Assembly: GCA_945290265.1 (NCBI GenBank)
Contig: CALYQW010000023.1
Location: 1-53,070 of the forward strand
DNA from: an uncultured Erwinia sp.
Lineage (GTDB): Bacteria; Pseudomonadota; Gammaproteobacteria; Enterobacterales; Enterobacteriaceae
Direction of reading: 5' to 3'
Length of the DNA stretch: 53,070 bases
The notes under the pieces were generated by a model. It did no database searches. It worked only from the letters and a program-made list of their open reading frames with translations, and was not told the origin of the DNA. This document shows, piece by piece, positions 7,569 through 17,687 of the stretch; the first letter of the stretch is position 1, and every line of letters starts with the position of its first letter. The position numbers were made by a program, and so were the translations under genes.

Positions 7569-10535
7569 ATGCTGGCGACCATTACCGAATTTAATACCAG
7601 TCTTACCCTGATTGAAAACAGCGGTATTCAGTTTCTCGACTTTGCGTTAACGCCTGAATGTGATGAAGAGTGGCCGGGAAAATTTGTTCGCCAGACGGCG
7701 AACGGGCCGCTGCTGCTGCTGGACTATCATCCGTTAAGCGGCAAATACCGTCTGCCCGCCCTGCCAGGTAGCGCGCCGGAAGTGGTGAAACCGGAATTCA
7801 GCTTCTCGCTGGCGCAGTCGCTGGCACTGCTGAATGATGTCTGGCTGCCGTTGCCGTTTTTCCGCTTTAATCCACCGCGTACCTTTATCGGCGGCCCGGA
7901 TAACTGGGCAAGAATGCGCATTGTGGCGCTGGATAAACCCGACGCCGCTGGCAACAGTCACCGCATCTGCCTGGCTTTTGATACCCGGACATATGAAACT
8001 GACGAAAATACGCTGGCGCTGACTAAGAATGATGTCAAAAACGGCGTCAGTTTTACCCTGGCGTATCGCAGCGATGAACTTGGCGATTTTCTCGACCATC
8101 CGTGGCTCGACAGCTGGTTGCGTGAGGCGTTTGTTGACGCGGCCAGTGAACGCGAGCAGCGCCCGCAGGCGGTCATCAATAGCGCCCTGCGCGAATTTGA
8201 GTATCAGGCTCACTATCTGAATATCCTGACCATGCTGGGGCAACAGCTGCAGCTGCCGGAACTGACCATCAGTGCCGCTACCCAGCAGCAGCCGGCGATT
8301 GATGTTGATTTGATCCTTGATGTCGGTAACTCACACACCTGCGGGATTATGGTGGAAGATCACACCGACGATCGCCACGGCTTGAAGCACACTTACGAGC
8401 TGCAGTTGCGTAATCTGACCTCACCGCATCTGCTTTACAACGAGCTGTTTGACAGCCGGGTAGAGTTTTCCGTTACACAGTTTGGTAAACAAAATTTCTC
8501 GCTGGCCAGCGGCCGTGAAGATGCCTTTATCTGGCCGTCGATAACCCGTACCGGACGTGAAGCCACCGAACTGGCGATGCAGCGTACCGGAGGCGATGGT
8601 GCCAGCGGCCTGTCCAGCCCGCGCCGCTATCTGTGGGATAAAGAGAGCTATTCCGCCGGATGGTATTTTAGCCAGCCGGCAAACAGTTTGCATGAAGATC
8701 CGCAGGCGATTGCCCTGCCGCTGTCGCGCCTGATGAACGATGAAGGCCAGCCGCTGTACGCCGTACCTGCCGCTGAGCGACTGCCGGTGTTTTCTGCCCA
8801 TTACAGCCGCAGCTCGCTGATGACGCTGATGCTCACCGAACTGCTCGCGCAGGCGCTGCTGCAAATCAACAGCCCGCAACAACGGCAGAAAATGCTGCAC
8901 AGCCAGGCACCGCGCCAGTTACGTAATATTATTCTCACCCTGCCATCAGCGATGCCGACCCCGGAGCGTGAAATCTTCCGTCGCCGCATGCAGCAGGCCA
9001 TCGCGCTGGTGTGGAAAGCGATGGAGTGGCATCCGCTGGACGACGATTTCAGCGCTGAAAACAGCTCCATGCCGGTGCCACAGGTGCAGATGGAATGGGA
9101 TGAAGCTACCTGCGGGCAGATGGTGTGGCTGTACAATGAAACCCAGGTTAACTTTGGCGGTCAGGCTGAGGCTTTCTTTACCAGCATGGCGCGTCCTGAT
9201 CGTGAACCGGCCCCGGGTGAAACGGCCGGCAAAACGCTGCGCGTCGCCTCGGTTGATATTGGTGGCGGTACCACCGATCTGGCAATTACCCACTATCAGC
9301 TGGATAACGGCATCAGCAGTAATGTGAAGATCGTTCCGCGCCTGCTGTTCCGCGAAGGCTTTAAGCTGGCAGGCGACGATATTTTACTGGATATAATCCA
9401 GATGTATCTGCTGCCGGCGCTGGAGGATGCGCTGCGGCGACAGGGGCTGGCGGCCCCGGAACGTCTGATGACCCGACTGTTTGGTCATCAGGGACGCATT
9501 GACGGTTATTCCATTCTGCGCCAGCAGGCAACCCTGCAACTGTTTATCCCGCTGGGCCAGGCGATTCTGAGCGCCTATGAACACTTTGACCCGCTGCATC
9601 TGAATGCTGAAGTGGAAGGCACCTTTGGCGAACTGCTGGCCCAGGCGCCGGTAGCTGGTCTGCTGGATTACCTGAATCGGGAAATCCGCCGTGAAATTCC
9701 GGGTAATACTGACTTTGATATTCTTGCGGTGCCGTTGCTGGTTTCACTCAGCCAGCTGCACAGCGAATTCTTATCGTCAAGGATGAAGATCACCCACAGC
9801 CTGCGCGCGCTGGCGGAGGTGGTGTCGGTGTATGATTGCGATATTTTACTGTTGACTGGTCGCCCTTCGCGTTTTCCGGGAATACAGGCGCTGTTCCGTC
9901 ATTTACAGCCGCTGCCGGTCAGCCGTATTTTCTCGCTGGATGGTTACCATACCAATGACTGGTATCCGTTTAACAAGCAGGGGAAAATCGATAATCCCAA
10001 GTCCACCGCTGCGGTGGGCGCTATGCTGTGTCTGCTGTCACTTGATTTACGCCTGGATAACTTCTGGTTCCAGGCCGGTGATTTTCAGCCCTACTCCACC
10101 ATTCGCTATCTGGGGATACTGGACAGCAGCGGCTCGTTGACAGAAGACAACGTCTGGTATCGAGATATAGATCTCGATCGCAATGACTTTGTGCTGCAAC
10201 AGGACAGCCAGTTCCAGGTTCGTGGTGCACTGACACTCGGTTTTCGTCAGCTGGATAACGCCCGCTGGCCGGCTTCGCCGCTCTACAGCCTGACGATCAC
10301 CGATCCGGCGCTGATGCGACTGATTTCCGGCGAACGGGTACTGCATATTAAACTGGCCGCCCTGCGGCTGCCCGGCCAGAGCGCGGCGGAAGGATTTACT
10401 CTGGCATCAGCCAGCCTGGATGATGGTACCCCCATCCCCCCTGAACAGCTGTGTTTGACACTGAATACCCTGAGTAGCGGGGGGTCAGGTAAAGCGTATT
10501 ACTGGATTGACAGTGGGAGCGTCTACAGCAAATGA
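7569..10535 (+). CDS. srfB: SrfB family protein with actin/Hsp70-type ATPase motifs
   Basis: This 988-residue protein matches the SrfB (virulence factor) family. Two nucleotide-binding motifs of the actin/Hsp70 fold are visible: a phosphate-1 loop LILDVGNSHTCGIMVE around D251 and a phosphate-2 loop VDIGGGTTDLAITH around D563, with an adenosine-type segment LLLTGRPSRFPGIQ near 760-775. The roughly 240 residues before the first motif and about 170 after the ATPase region have no domain I can name. No signal peptide is seen, so it should be cytoplasmic. It lies between srfA and srfC, with its stop overlapping the srfC ATG, implying translational coupling and fixed stoichiometry. Confidence 0.88.
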   Translation: MLATITEFNTSLTLIENSGIQFLDFALTPECDEEWPGKFVRQTANGPLLLLDYHPLSGKYRLPALPGSAPEVVKPEFSFSLAQSLALLNDVWLPLPFFRFNPPRTFIGGPDNWARMRIVALDKPDAAGNSHRICLAFDTRTYETDENTLALTKNDVKNGVSFTLAYRSDELGDFLDHPWLDSWLREAFVDAASEREQRPQAVINSALREFEYQAHYLNILTMLGQQLQLPELTISAATQQQPAIDVDLILDVGNSHTCGIMVEDHTDDRHGLKHTYELQLRNLTSPHLLYNELFDSRVEFSVTQFGKQNFSLASGREDAFIWPSITRTGREATELAMQRTGGDGASGLSSPRRYLWDKESYSAGWYFSQPANSLHEDPQAIALPLSRLMNDEGQPLYAVPAAERLPVFSAHYSRSSLMTLMLTELLAQALLQINSPQQRQKMLHSQAPRQLRNIILTLPSAMPTPEREIFRRRMQQAIALVWKAMEWHPLDDDFSAENSSMPVPQVQMEWDEATCGQMVWLYNETQVNFGGQAEAFFTSMARPDREPAPGETAGKTLRVASVDIGGGTTDLAITHYQLDNGISSNVKIVPRLLFREGFKLAGDDILLDIIQMYLLPALEDALRRQGLAAPERLMTRLFGHQGRIDGYSILRQQATLQLFIPLGQAILSAYEHFDPLHLNAEVEGTFGELLAQAPVAGLLDYLNREIRREIPGNTDFDILAVPLLVSLSQLHSEFLSSRMKITHSLRALAEVVSVYDCDILLLTGRPSRFPGIQALFRHLQPLPVSRIFSLDGYHTNDWYPFNKQGKIDNPKSTAAVGAMLCLLSLDLRLDNFWFQAGDFQPYSTIRYLGILDSSGSLTEDNVWYRDIDLDRNDFVLQQDSQFQVRGALTLGFRQLDNARWPASPLYSLTITDPALMRLISGERVLHIKLAALRLPGQSAAEGFTLASASLDDGTPIPPEQLCLTLNTLSSGGSGKAYYWIDSGSVYSK

Positions 10536-12859
10536 AATCTCAGCAACCTGCCCCTAAACACCCTGACGAGAATGCGCTGACCAGCGTTATTGATCGGGCG
10601 CTGATGTGGCTGCAGCACAACCGTGCGCTTTCATCCCGTCTGGCGATCGAGGCGGACAGCCTGCAAACGGAACTGCTGCGCCAGCGCACACTGGCGGAAA
10701 ATCTGGCCACCGCCGCACAGAGTTCTGACGCTATCGGTCTGTATGGTCAGTCACCGGCCGGCAAAATCTGGCTGGCTGAGCGCCTGCTGGGAAATGATAA
10801 CGGCAGGGTGCTGGCCGCCATCGGCAGCACCCTGATTGATTATCTGAGTCTGCTGAACCCCCATAAACAGAATCTGAATCTGGCGGTGCGTTTCACCAGC
10901 CAGCCACCGGCAGAGAACAACCACTTCCCGCTGCAGTTAAGTGTACTCAGTGAAAGTGAACTGGTGGCGGTACTGGTACAACAGGCTGAAAAAAGTGACA
11001 CTGTCACACTCTCTGAGCAGCAGCTGACGCAGCGTTTACTGCAGCTTAATCAGCGCCGGCAAAAAAACGCCGTGGAGGGCATCACGCCAGCGGCCATGGT
11101 GGCACTGTGGGATATGCTGACACTGCTTGCTCCCCGGCAGTTGCCGGACAGCGGCTACTGGCTGCAGGCGATTGAACTGGCTCCGTGGCTTGAAGTTGAC
11201 GATCGGGCCTGTTTGTTTGCCGTGCTGTGGCAGGATCAACCGCAGCTGACCGCCCTTTATCGACAGCTGGCGCATGTTTTGCATCAGCTGGCGTGCAGCA
11301 CGCAGCTGCGCGCACCACTAAGCCTGCTGAATATCCCCTCGTTCTGGCGCAGCGGTCAGCAGGAATCGGGGATTGCCGCCAGTATTGAGCTGCAGCCCGG
11401 TGCGGATCAGGCGCAAAGTGTCACTGTCCGGATAGAAGATTTAACCCTGCTGTGCCGTGAAATCCTGTTACCCCTGGCGGAACATCCGCGCGAAGCGCTG
11501 TTTGATACCACCGATTTGATTGATTATCCGGGCCTGGACAACGAGCCATTACTGCCGGGTAATAAAGGTGTGATGCAGGGATTTTTGCAGGCACGCCGGG
11601 CGCTGATCCTATACCTGGCCGCCGCGCGCCATCAGGTCAGCCATCTGCTGATTTGCAGTGCGGCAACCAGTCGTAATGAAAGTACAATGAACGGCGCATT
11701 GCTGCGTTTCTGGGTGGAACAGAGTGTAGCAGGTGGAGCAGACAAACCTGCGCTGATCTGGGCGTTGACCCCGTTTGACCAGCGTCACAGCTACGGTCAG
11801 CACTATGATGGTGCCGTGCAGCGGATGGCCGGAGCCCTTTCCGGCAGTTGGGGCACCATGCTGGCAATGGACGAAAATGATACCGGCCGTATGGCCGATT
11901 ATCTGACCAGTACGGTTAGCGCCGGTGCCCGCCAGCAGCAACTGGCGCAGCGCAGCAGAGCCATTGCCACCAGCCTGCGCGGTAACCTGCTGGGACGCTG
12001 GCATCTGACCAAAACTCAGGATGCTGCGCAGCGCAGTGATATTGCCGCACAGCTGTTAAAAGCCTTACAGGCACGCACCGGTGTCCATGGGGAACTGTTG
12101 GAACATCTGCTACCCCAGCGTGAACGCCTGCGTCAGCTTTTTTTACGCGATGCGCAGCAGAACATCAGTGCCACAGACCACGCCAGTGATATCAGCAGCG
12201 CTGACGATCCCTTTGGTCTGGGGGTTAAAATTGATCTGTTAAGCGATGAACCTTTTGCGCCGCTTAACGCACCGCAGCAGGTGGAAAGCCAGCAGGATGG
12301 TCACAGTGACTTTGCCACCCGGGTGTACCACCATTGGGTGAATCTGCTGCGCCAGCTGCCGGAAAATGCCGCGCTGCTGACGCTGCTGAATATCAGTAAA
12401 TCCACCATGGCGCTGCTGTGTGAAGAGTTGATCACCGCCAGCGTACGCCTTGAAATAAGCGAGGCGCTGACCCGCGCGTTAACCCGGGGGGATATTCAGG
12501 GCATGGCACCGCGTCAGATGGTAGATCGTCAGGTATCACGCGCTCTGAACGTGCTGGGTGATTTTGTCGCCTGGCTGGGCTTCCAGCTGATGGCAGAAGA
12601 ACAGCGCCCGGAGAGTCGCATTAATCCGGGTCACAAAATTTTTGCCCGTCCTGAAGCCCAGACCGCCGATCTGGGCACCGGCCAGCGTCTCACCCGATTG
12701 GCACTAAAGCCAGGTAATCATGCCGGTTTTTATATTTATGACTGGCTGGTCGCGCTGAATGCTACCGTTGCCAGTAACGCCGGATATGCCGCGGCCCGTG
12801 AGATTTCAACCGCGCAGCGTAATAAACTGGTGAAGATCCTCAGCCCTGTTGACGACTAG
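10532..12859 (+). CDS. srfC: SrfC family protein, dynamin-like GTPase
   Basis: This 775-residue protein is the third srfABC component and overlaps srfB by 4 bases (ATGA). It has a P-loop-like GQSPAGK at residues 72-78 and a G3-type DYPG at 331-334 within TTDLIDYPGLDNE, spaced as in large dynamin-like GTPases; the G4-like TPFDQRH follows near 415. The Ser/Thr that normally follows the P-loop lysine is Ile here. Long helical, Gln- and Leu-rich stretches surround the G domain. No signal peptide is visible, so a cytoplasmic or membrane-peripheral location is inferred. A strong terminator follows at 12867, ending the operon. Confidence 0.88.
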   Translation: MKSQQPAPKHPDENALTSVIDRALMWLQHNRALSSRLAIEADSLQTELLRQRTLAENLATAAQSSDAIGLYGQSPAGKIWLAERLLGNDNGRVLAAIGSTLIDYLSLLNPHKQNLNLAVRFTSQPPAENNHFPLQLSVLSESELVAVLVQQAEKSDTVTLSEQQLTQRLLQLNQRRQKNAVEGITPAAMVALWDMLTLLAPRQLPDSGYWLQAIELAPWLEVDDRACLFAVLWQDQPQLTALYRQLAHVLHQLACSTQLRAPLSLLNIPSFWRSGQQESGIAASIELQPGADQAQSVTVRIEDLTLLCREILLPLAEHPREALFDTTDLIDYPGLDNEPLLPGNKGVMQGFLQARRALILYLAAARHQVSHLLICSAATSRNESTMNGALLRFWVEQSVAGGADKPALIWALTPFDQRHSYGQHYDGAVQRMAGALSGSWGTMLAMDENDTGRMADYLTSTVSAGARQQQLAQRSRAIATSLRGNLLGRWHLTKTQDAAQRSDIAAQLLKALQARTGVHGELLEHLLPQRERLRQLFLRDAQQNISATDHASDISSADDPFGLGVKIDLLSDEPFAPLNAPQQVESQQDGHSDFATRVYHHWVNLLRQLPENAALLTLLNISKSTMALLCEELITASVRLEISEALTRALTRGDIQGMAPRQMVDRQVSRALNVLGDFVAWLGFQLMAEEQRPESRINPGHKIFARPEAQTADLGTGQRLTRLALKPGNHAGFYIYDWLVALNATVASNAGYAAAREISTAQRNKLVKILSPVDD

Positions 12860-12866
12860 CTCGCAG

Positions 12867-12905
12867 CCCGTCTGCTTACGCCTGCAGACGGGTTGCTTTT
12901 TCATT
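12867..12905 (+). terminator. Rho-independent terminator after srfC
   Basis: CCCGTCTGC at 12867-12875 pairs perfectly with GCAGACGGG at 12884-12892, followed by TTGCTTTTTC. It lies 8 bases after the srfC stop and closes the operon. Confidence 0.9.
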
Positions 12906-12917
12906 ATCGGAAATCGC

Positions 12918-13110
12918 ATGTCTGACGCCTCCCTGCAATACTGGCTGACACACTGGCAACTGACGGCCGATGGTACTGAGCTTTATACGACCACCTTAAC
13001 CCTGCTGACGGTAATAATCGCGCGCGCAGGCATACCCGAGATGCTGAAAATCACCGGGGCGAGCTGGGCAGGTGATATGCTCAGCTTCGCGCACCACTGC
13101 TACCCGACGT
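12918..13110 (+). pseudogene. Aminoglycoside/hydroxyurea phosphotransferase, N-terminal remnant
   Basis: From the ATG at 12918 the frame reads MSDASLQYWLTHWQLTADGT, then TTTLTLLTV, then GIPEMLKIT. This resembles the start of APH(6)/hydroxyurea-type small-molecule kinases (W.L..DG, ..L.PV....G.PAMLKI), which phosphorylate antibiotics or related compounds. After about 60 residues the likeness ends and the frame runs on as the antisense of the barstar gene. The nucleotide-binding lobe is incomplete and the catalytic loop is absent, so the gene is dead. Insertion or rearrangement bringing in the RNase/barstar pair may have cut it. Confidence 0.5.
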
Positions 13111-13397
13111 TATTGCTTTGGCTGAGGATCTTTGACCCGCACACTGAACGCCCCTTCCGTTTCCTGCACTGCCTGTTCCATTACGGCAATAATCCGCCGC
13201 AGATCGGCTTCACAGGGATGGTTACGCACATGACGCAGCGTAATATGCACCGGCAACGAAATTTCACCGGTCAGGACATCCCACAGCGCATCAAGATTAG
13301 CGCCGAAGCCGCAGCCCAGGTTAAATTTTTGACTGAACAGCCGATAAAAATCCGCCAGCGTCTGCACCTGCTGACAATCAAGGGTGATCTGCTGCAT
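13110..13397 (-). CDS. Barstar family ribonuclease inhibitor
   Basis: This roughly 95-residue protein begins MQQITLDCQQVQTLADFYRL and contains the barstar hallmark GANLDALWDVLTGEISLP followed by VHITLRHV. Barstar proteins bind and block barnase-type RNases in the cytoplasm, protecting the producer. The ATG at 13397 is preferred over a TTG at 13415 because it falls just after the stop of the upstream RNase gene (TGATATG) and matches the family start. Linkage to a barnase-like gene makes the function clear. The pair is convergent with the truncated phosphotransferase. Confidence 0.88.
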   Translation of the reverse strand: MQQITLDCQQVQTLADFYRLFSQKFNLGCGFGANLDALWDVLTGEISLPVHITLRHVRNHPCEADLRRIIAVMEQAVQETEGAFSVRVKDPQPKQ

Positions 13398-13398
13398 A

Positions 13399-13860
13399 TC
13401 AGTGTATCCGCTCAAAATGACGATAGTGATCGTGAGTGGCGTAGATCATGCCATCAGTGGACCAGAGCAGCCGATCGCTGCCGCGATGGCCACAGCGGTA
13501 ATTGGTATCGGCCTCAAACCAGTTACGCCCTTGCTTCTCCGGCAGGCTGCCTTCGCGGTTACTGAAGCGGTCACCGCCAATGGCCCGGCCGGGCAGTACC
13601 TGGCACAGGTTACCGCGCGCCGGATCCCAGCCCTGACGCCGCGCCGCATTCTTACCGATATAGTAATCAGGTAAACGCTGATGCTGTTGCAGATAACTGA
13701 CCACCCGCTGTTCGCTGGTCAGGCTGGCAATATCCTGCCGCTGGGTGACTGCCGGTGTTGACGACGCGGGTTTGCCGGCGGGGGCCCTTGCCCGTTCACG
13801 TAAGCCAACGTAGCTGGCAATCAATGCCAGCAACCCCATAACAATCAGTTTTTTGTTCAT
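13399..13860 (-). CDS. Barnase-like secreted ribonuclease
   Basis: The 153-residue product has a hydrophobic N-terminal segment (MNKKLIVMGLLALIASYVGL) that should direct export, a Pro/Ala linker, and a guanyl-preferring RNase domain from about residue 45. The barnase active-site set is present by alignment from memory: Lys in DYYIGKNAA (K70), Glu in WFEADTNY (E116), Arg in GSDRLLWS (R130) and His in THDHY (H145). It should cleave RNA. Export plus a cytoplasmic barstar is the classic arrangement of an extracellular or periplasmic RNase whose precursor is neutralised inside. Whether it serves nutrient scavenging or attack on competitors cannot be told. Confidence 0.9.
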   Translation of the reverse strand: MNKKLIVMGLLALIASYVGLRERARAPAGKPASSTPAVTQRQDIASLTSEQRVVSYLQQHQRLPDYYIGKNAARRQGWDPARGNLCQVLPGRAIGGDRFSNREGSLPEKQGRNWFEADTNYRCGHRGSDRLLWSTDGMIYATHDHYRHFERIH

Positions 13861-13895
13861 ACTACCGGGTTAACTCCTGCCTGCTCTCACATTCT

Positions 13896-14915
13896 TCAGA
13901 TCAGCTTCGCAGCACGCAGCTCAATTTTCAGATAAGCATAGTACACTGGCGCGGCAATCACCCCGGCAAGGCCAAAAGTGGACTCAAACACCAGCATTAC
14001 CAGTAGAATTTCCCAGGTTTTAGCACTGATGCGCGAGCCGAAAATCCGCGCATTAATAAAGTATTCCAGCTTATGCACCACAATCAGAAAAATTAAGGCA
14101 ATCAGTGCCGCTTCCAGCGAGATAGACAGGCCAATCACCACGATCACGGTATTCGAGATCAGGTTGCCGAGGATAGGCAATAATCCGGCAAGAAAAGTCA
14201 GTACCAACACGGTTTTGGCAAACGGGAAATGCAGACCAAACAGCGGCAGGATGCCAAACAAAAACCCCCCGGTAAGCAGCGTGTTCAGCAGCGAAATTTT
14301 GATCTGGGCAAAGACCACATTATGAAACGCGGTTGCGAGGTTAATCAGACGTTCGAACAGCGCAGTCTGCAGCGGTGCAGGACGCGTTGAGGTTCTGCCG
14401 GTACGTAAAGAAATAATCGCGCCCAGCAACATACCAATCAGCATGGTGGCAAAGGTATGTGCGGCATTGCGTCCGGCAGTCTGCACCACCACCAGGTGCT
14501 CCCGCAACCAGGCCATCATCTGTGCCTGCAGTTCATCGATATCGGAAGGCAGATAACGCACCAGCACCGGAGACAGGGTTCGCTGCGCATCCTCAAGTAA
14601 TTTGGTTGCCACCGCATGGAACACTTCCTGACTCTGAAAATCATGCAGCAAAAAGCTAATCAGGCGGGTAATACCGGTCACCAGCGCCAGGATCACCACC
14701 ACGCTCAGGAACAGGATGGAGATCCAGCGGGCAATCGGCCCCTTTACCAGGCGTTCTGTTAGCGGAGTAAGTGCCAGAATCGTTTCATACACAATAAAGC
14801 CAGCGAGAAAACATGGCAGCAGGCGAAGAGGGAAAAGCGCAAACAAGGCGATAAAGATAATGATAAAACTGCTCGCCTGACACCATTTGTACTGTGTGAC
14901 ATTCCGTGAATTCAT
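13896..14915 (-). CDS. AI-2E family transporter (permease)
   Basis: This 339-residue inner-membrane protein has about seven hydrophobic segments and the AI-2E/PerM family look: an N-terminal pair of helices, a soluble amphipathic middle (LEDAQRTLSPVLVRYLPSDI), then FLFGILPLFGLHFPFAKTVL, GLLPILGNLISNTVIVVIGL and a C-terminal GLAGVIAAPVYYAYLKIELR. Members are transporters with varied or unknown substrates; the family name comes from one member linked to autoinducer-2 and should not be read as its function. E. coli YdiK is a likely close relative. The ATG at 14915 has only a weak ribosome binding site. It is divergent from katG. Confidence 0.82.
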   Translation of the reverse strand: MNSRNVTQYKWCQASSFIIIFIALFALFPLRLLPCFLAGFIVYETILALTPLTERLVKGPIARWISILFLSVVVILALVTGITRLISFLLHDFQSQEVFHAVATKLLEDAQRTLSPVLVRYLPSDIDELQAQMMAWLREHLVVVQTAGRNAAHTFATMLIGMLLGAIISLRTGRTSTRPAPLQTALFERLINLATAFHNVVFAQIKISLLNTLLTGGFLFGILPLFGLHFPFAKTVLVLTFLAGLLPILGNLISNTVIVVIGLSISLEAALIALIFLIVVHKLEYFINARIFGSRISAKTWEILLVMLVFESTFGLAGVIAAPVYYAYLKIELRAAKLI

Positions 14916-15069
14916 TTAGTACCCTGTCCATAAAAGAGTGAAACGATTGAGAACAGTATACTATAACGCCCTGCCACGCTAAGAAAAATCCAGTCGATTT
15001 GTGAGCAGCTGGCACCGGGGGTTGATTCACTGCATGGTGGGTGATTTTTTGTTACGACAGGTACCTGCC

Positions 15070-15113
15070 GATATCTTAGTTTTACCAAGATATCTGAATA
15101 AATCCAGATATCT
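15070..15113. promoter_or_regulatory. Three GATATCT repeats upstream of katG
   Basis: GATATCT occurs at 15070-15076, 15089-15095 and 15107-15113, with start-to-start spacings of 19 and 18 bases, close to two helical turns. GATATC is itself palindromic. Helically phased repeats between two divergent genes, 160 bases before katG, suggest a binding array for a regulator or a local promoter element. It does not match the OxyR consensus I know. Confidence 0.35.
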
Positions 15114-15274
15114 ACAACAGGCTCCAAAAAACCATTGCGATTCATCTATCAGAACAGAATTATCCCTGCTGCTAAAGCAGATACTACCTATCAAATCCGT
15201 CGTTGGGTTCAAATATACCCGTCAGTCCCCTGCCCCTATGATAAGCGCCAGTCACCTAACACGGAGCAGGATAA

Positions 15275-17464
<2,190 letters not shown>

Positions 17465-17473
17465 TACGATACC

Positions 17474-17498
17474 TGAGGCAGGCACCACGCCTGCCTCA
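17474..17498 (+). terminator. Hairpin after katG
   Basis: TGAGGCAGG at 17474-17482 pairs with CCTGCCTCA at 17490-17498 around a 7-base loop, 10 bases after the katG stop. The following T tract is weak, so it may stabilise the transcript rather than terminate efficiently. Confidence 0.6.
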
Positions 17499-17687
17499 TC
17501 ACTCCTCATACATCTCAGTCTGCATCCCCAGAATCACCTGTAACAGTTCGCGTTAAGTCTCCACAGCCGCCGTCAGCCCACTCTACTTACTCAAGCGGAT
17601 AAAAATCCACCACTTATCCTGACAAACTTTGGGCACCAGCGCAGAGTGCGTTACACTCTGGCGATTGACTGAATAATCAGATTAATT

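Noticed and set aside
8421-9293. Long antisense open frames within srfB
   Set aside because: Shadow frames of a high-GC, strongly coding gene; no domains or start signals.
12849-13565. 238-codon plus-strand open frame as one protein
   Set aside because: Only its first part (from 12918) resembles a kinase; the rest is antisense to the well-supported barstar and RNase genes.
15140-15200. OxyR site upstream of katG
   Set aside because: CTATC elements occur but their spacing does not fit the ATAG-N7-CTAT pattern.
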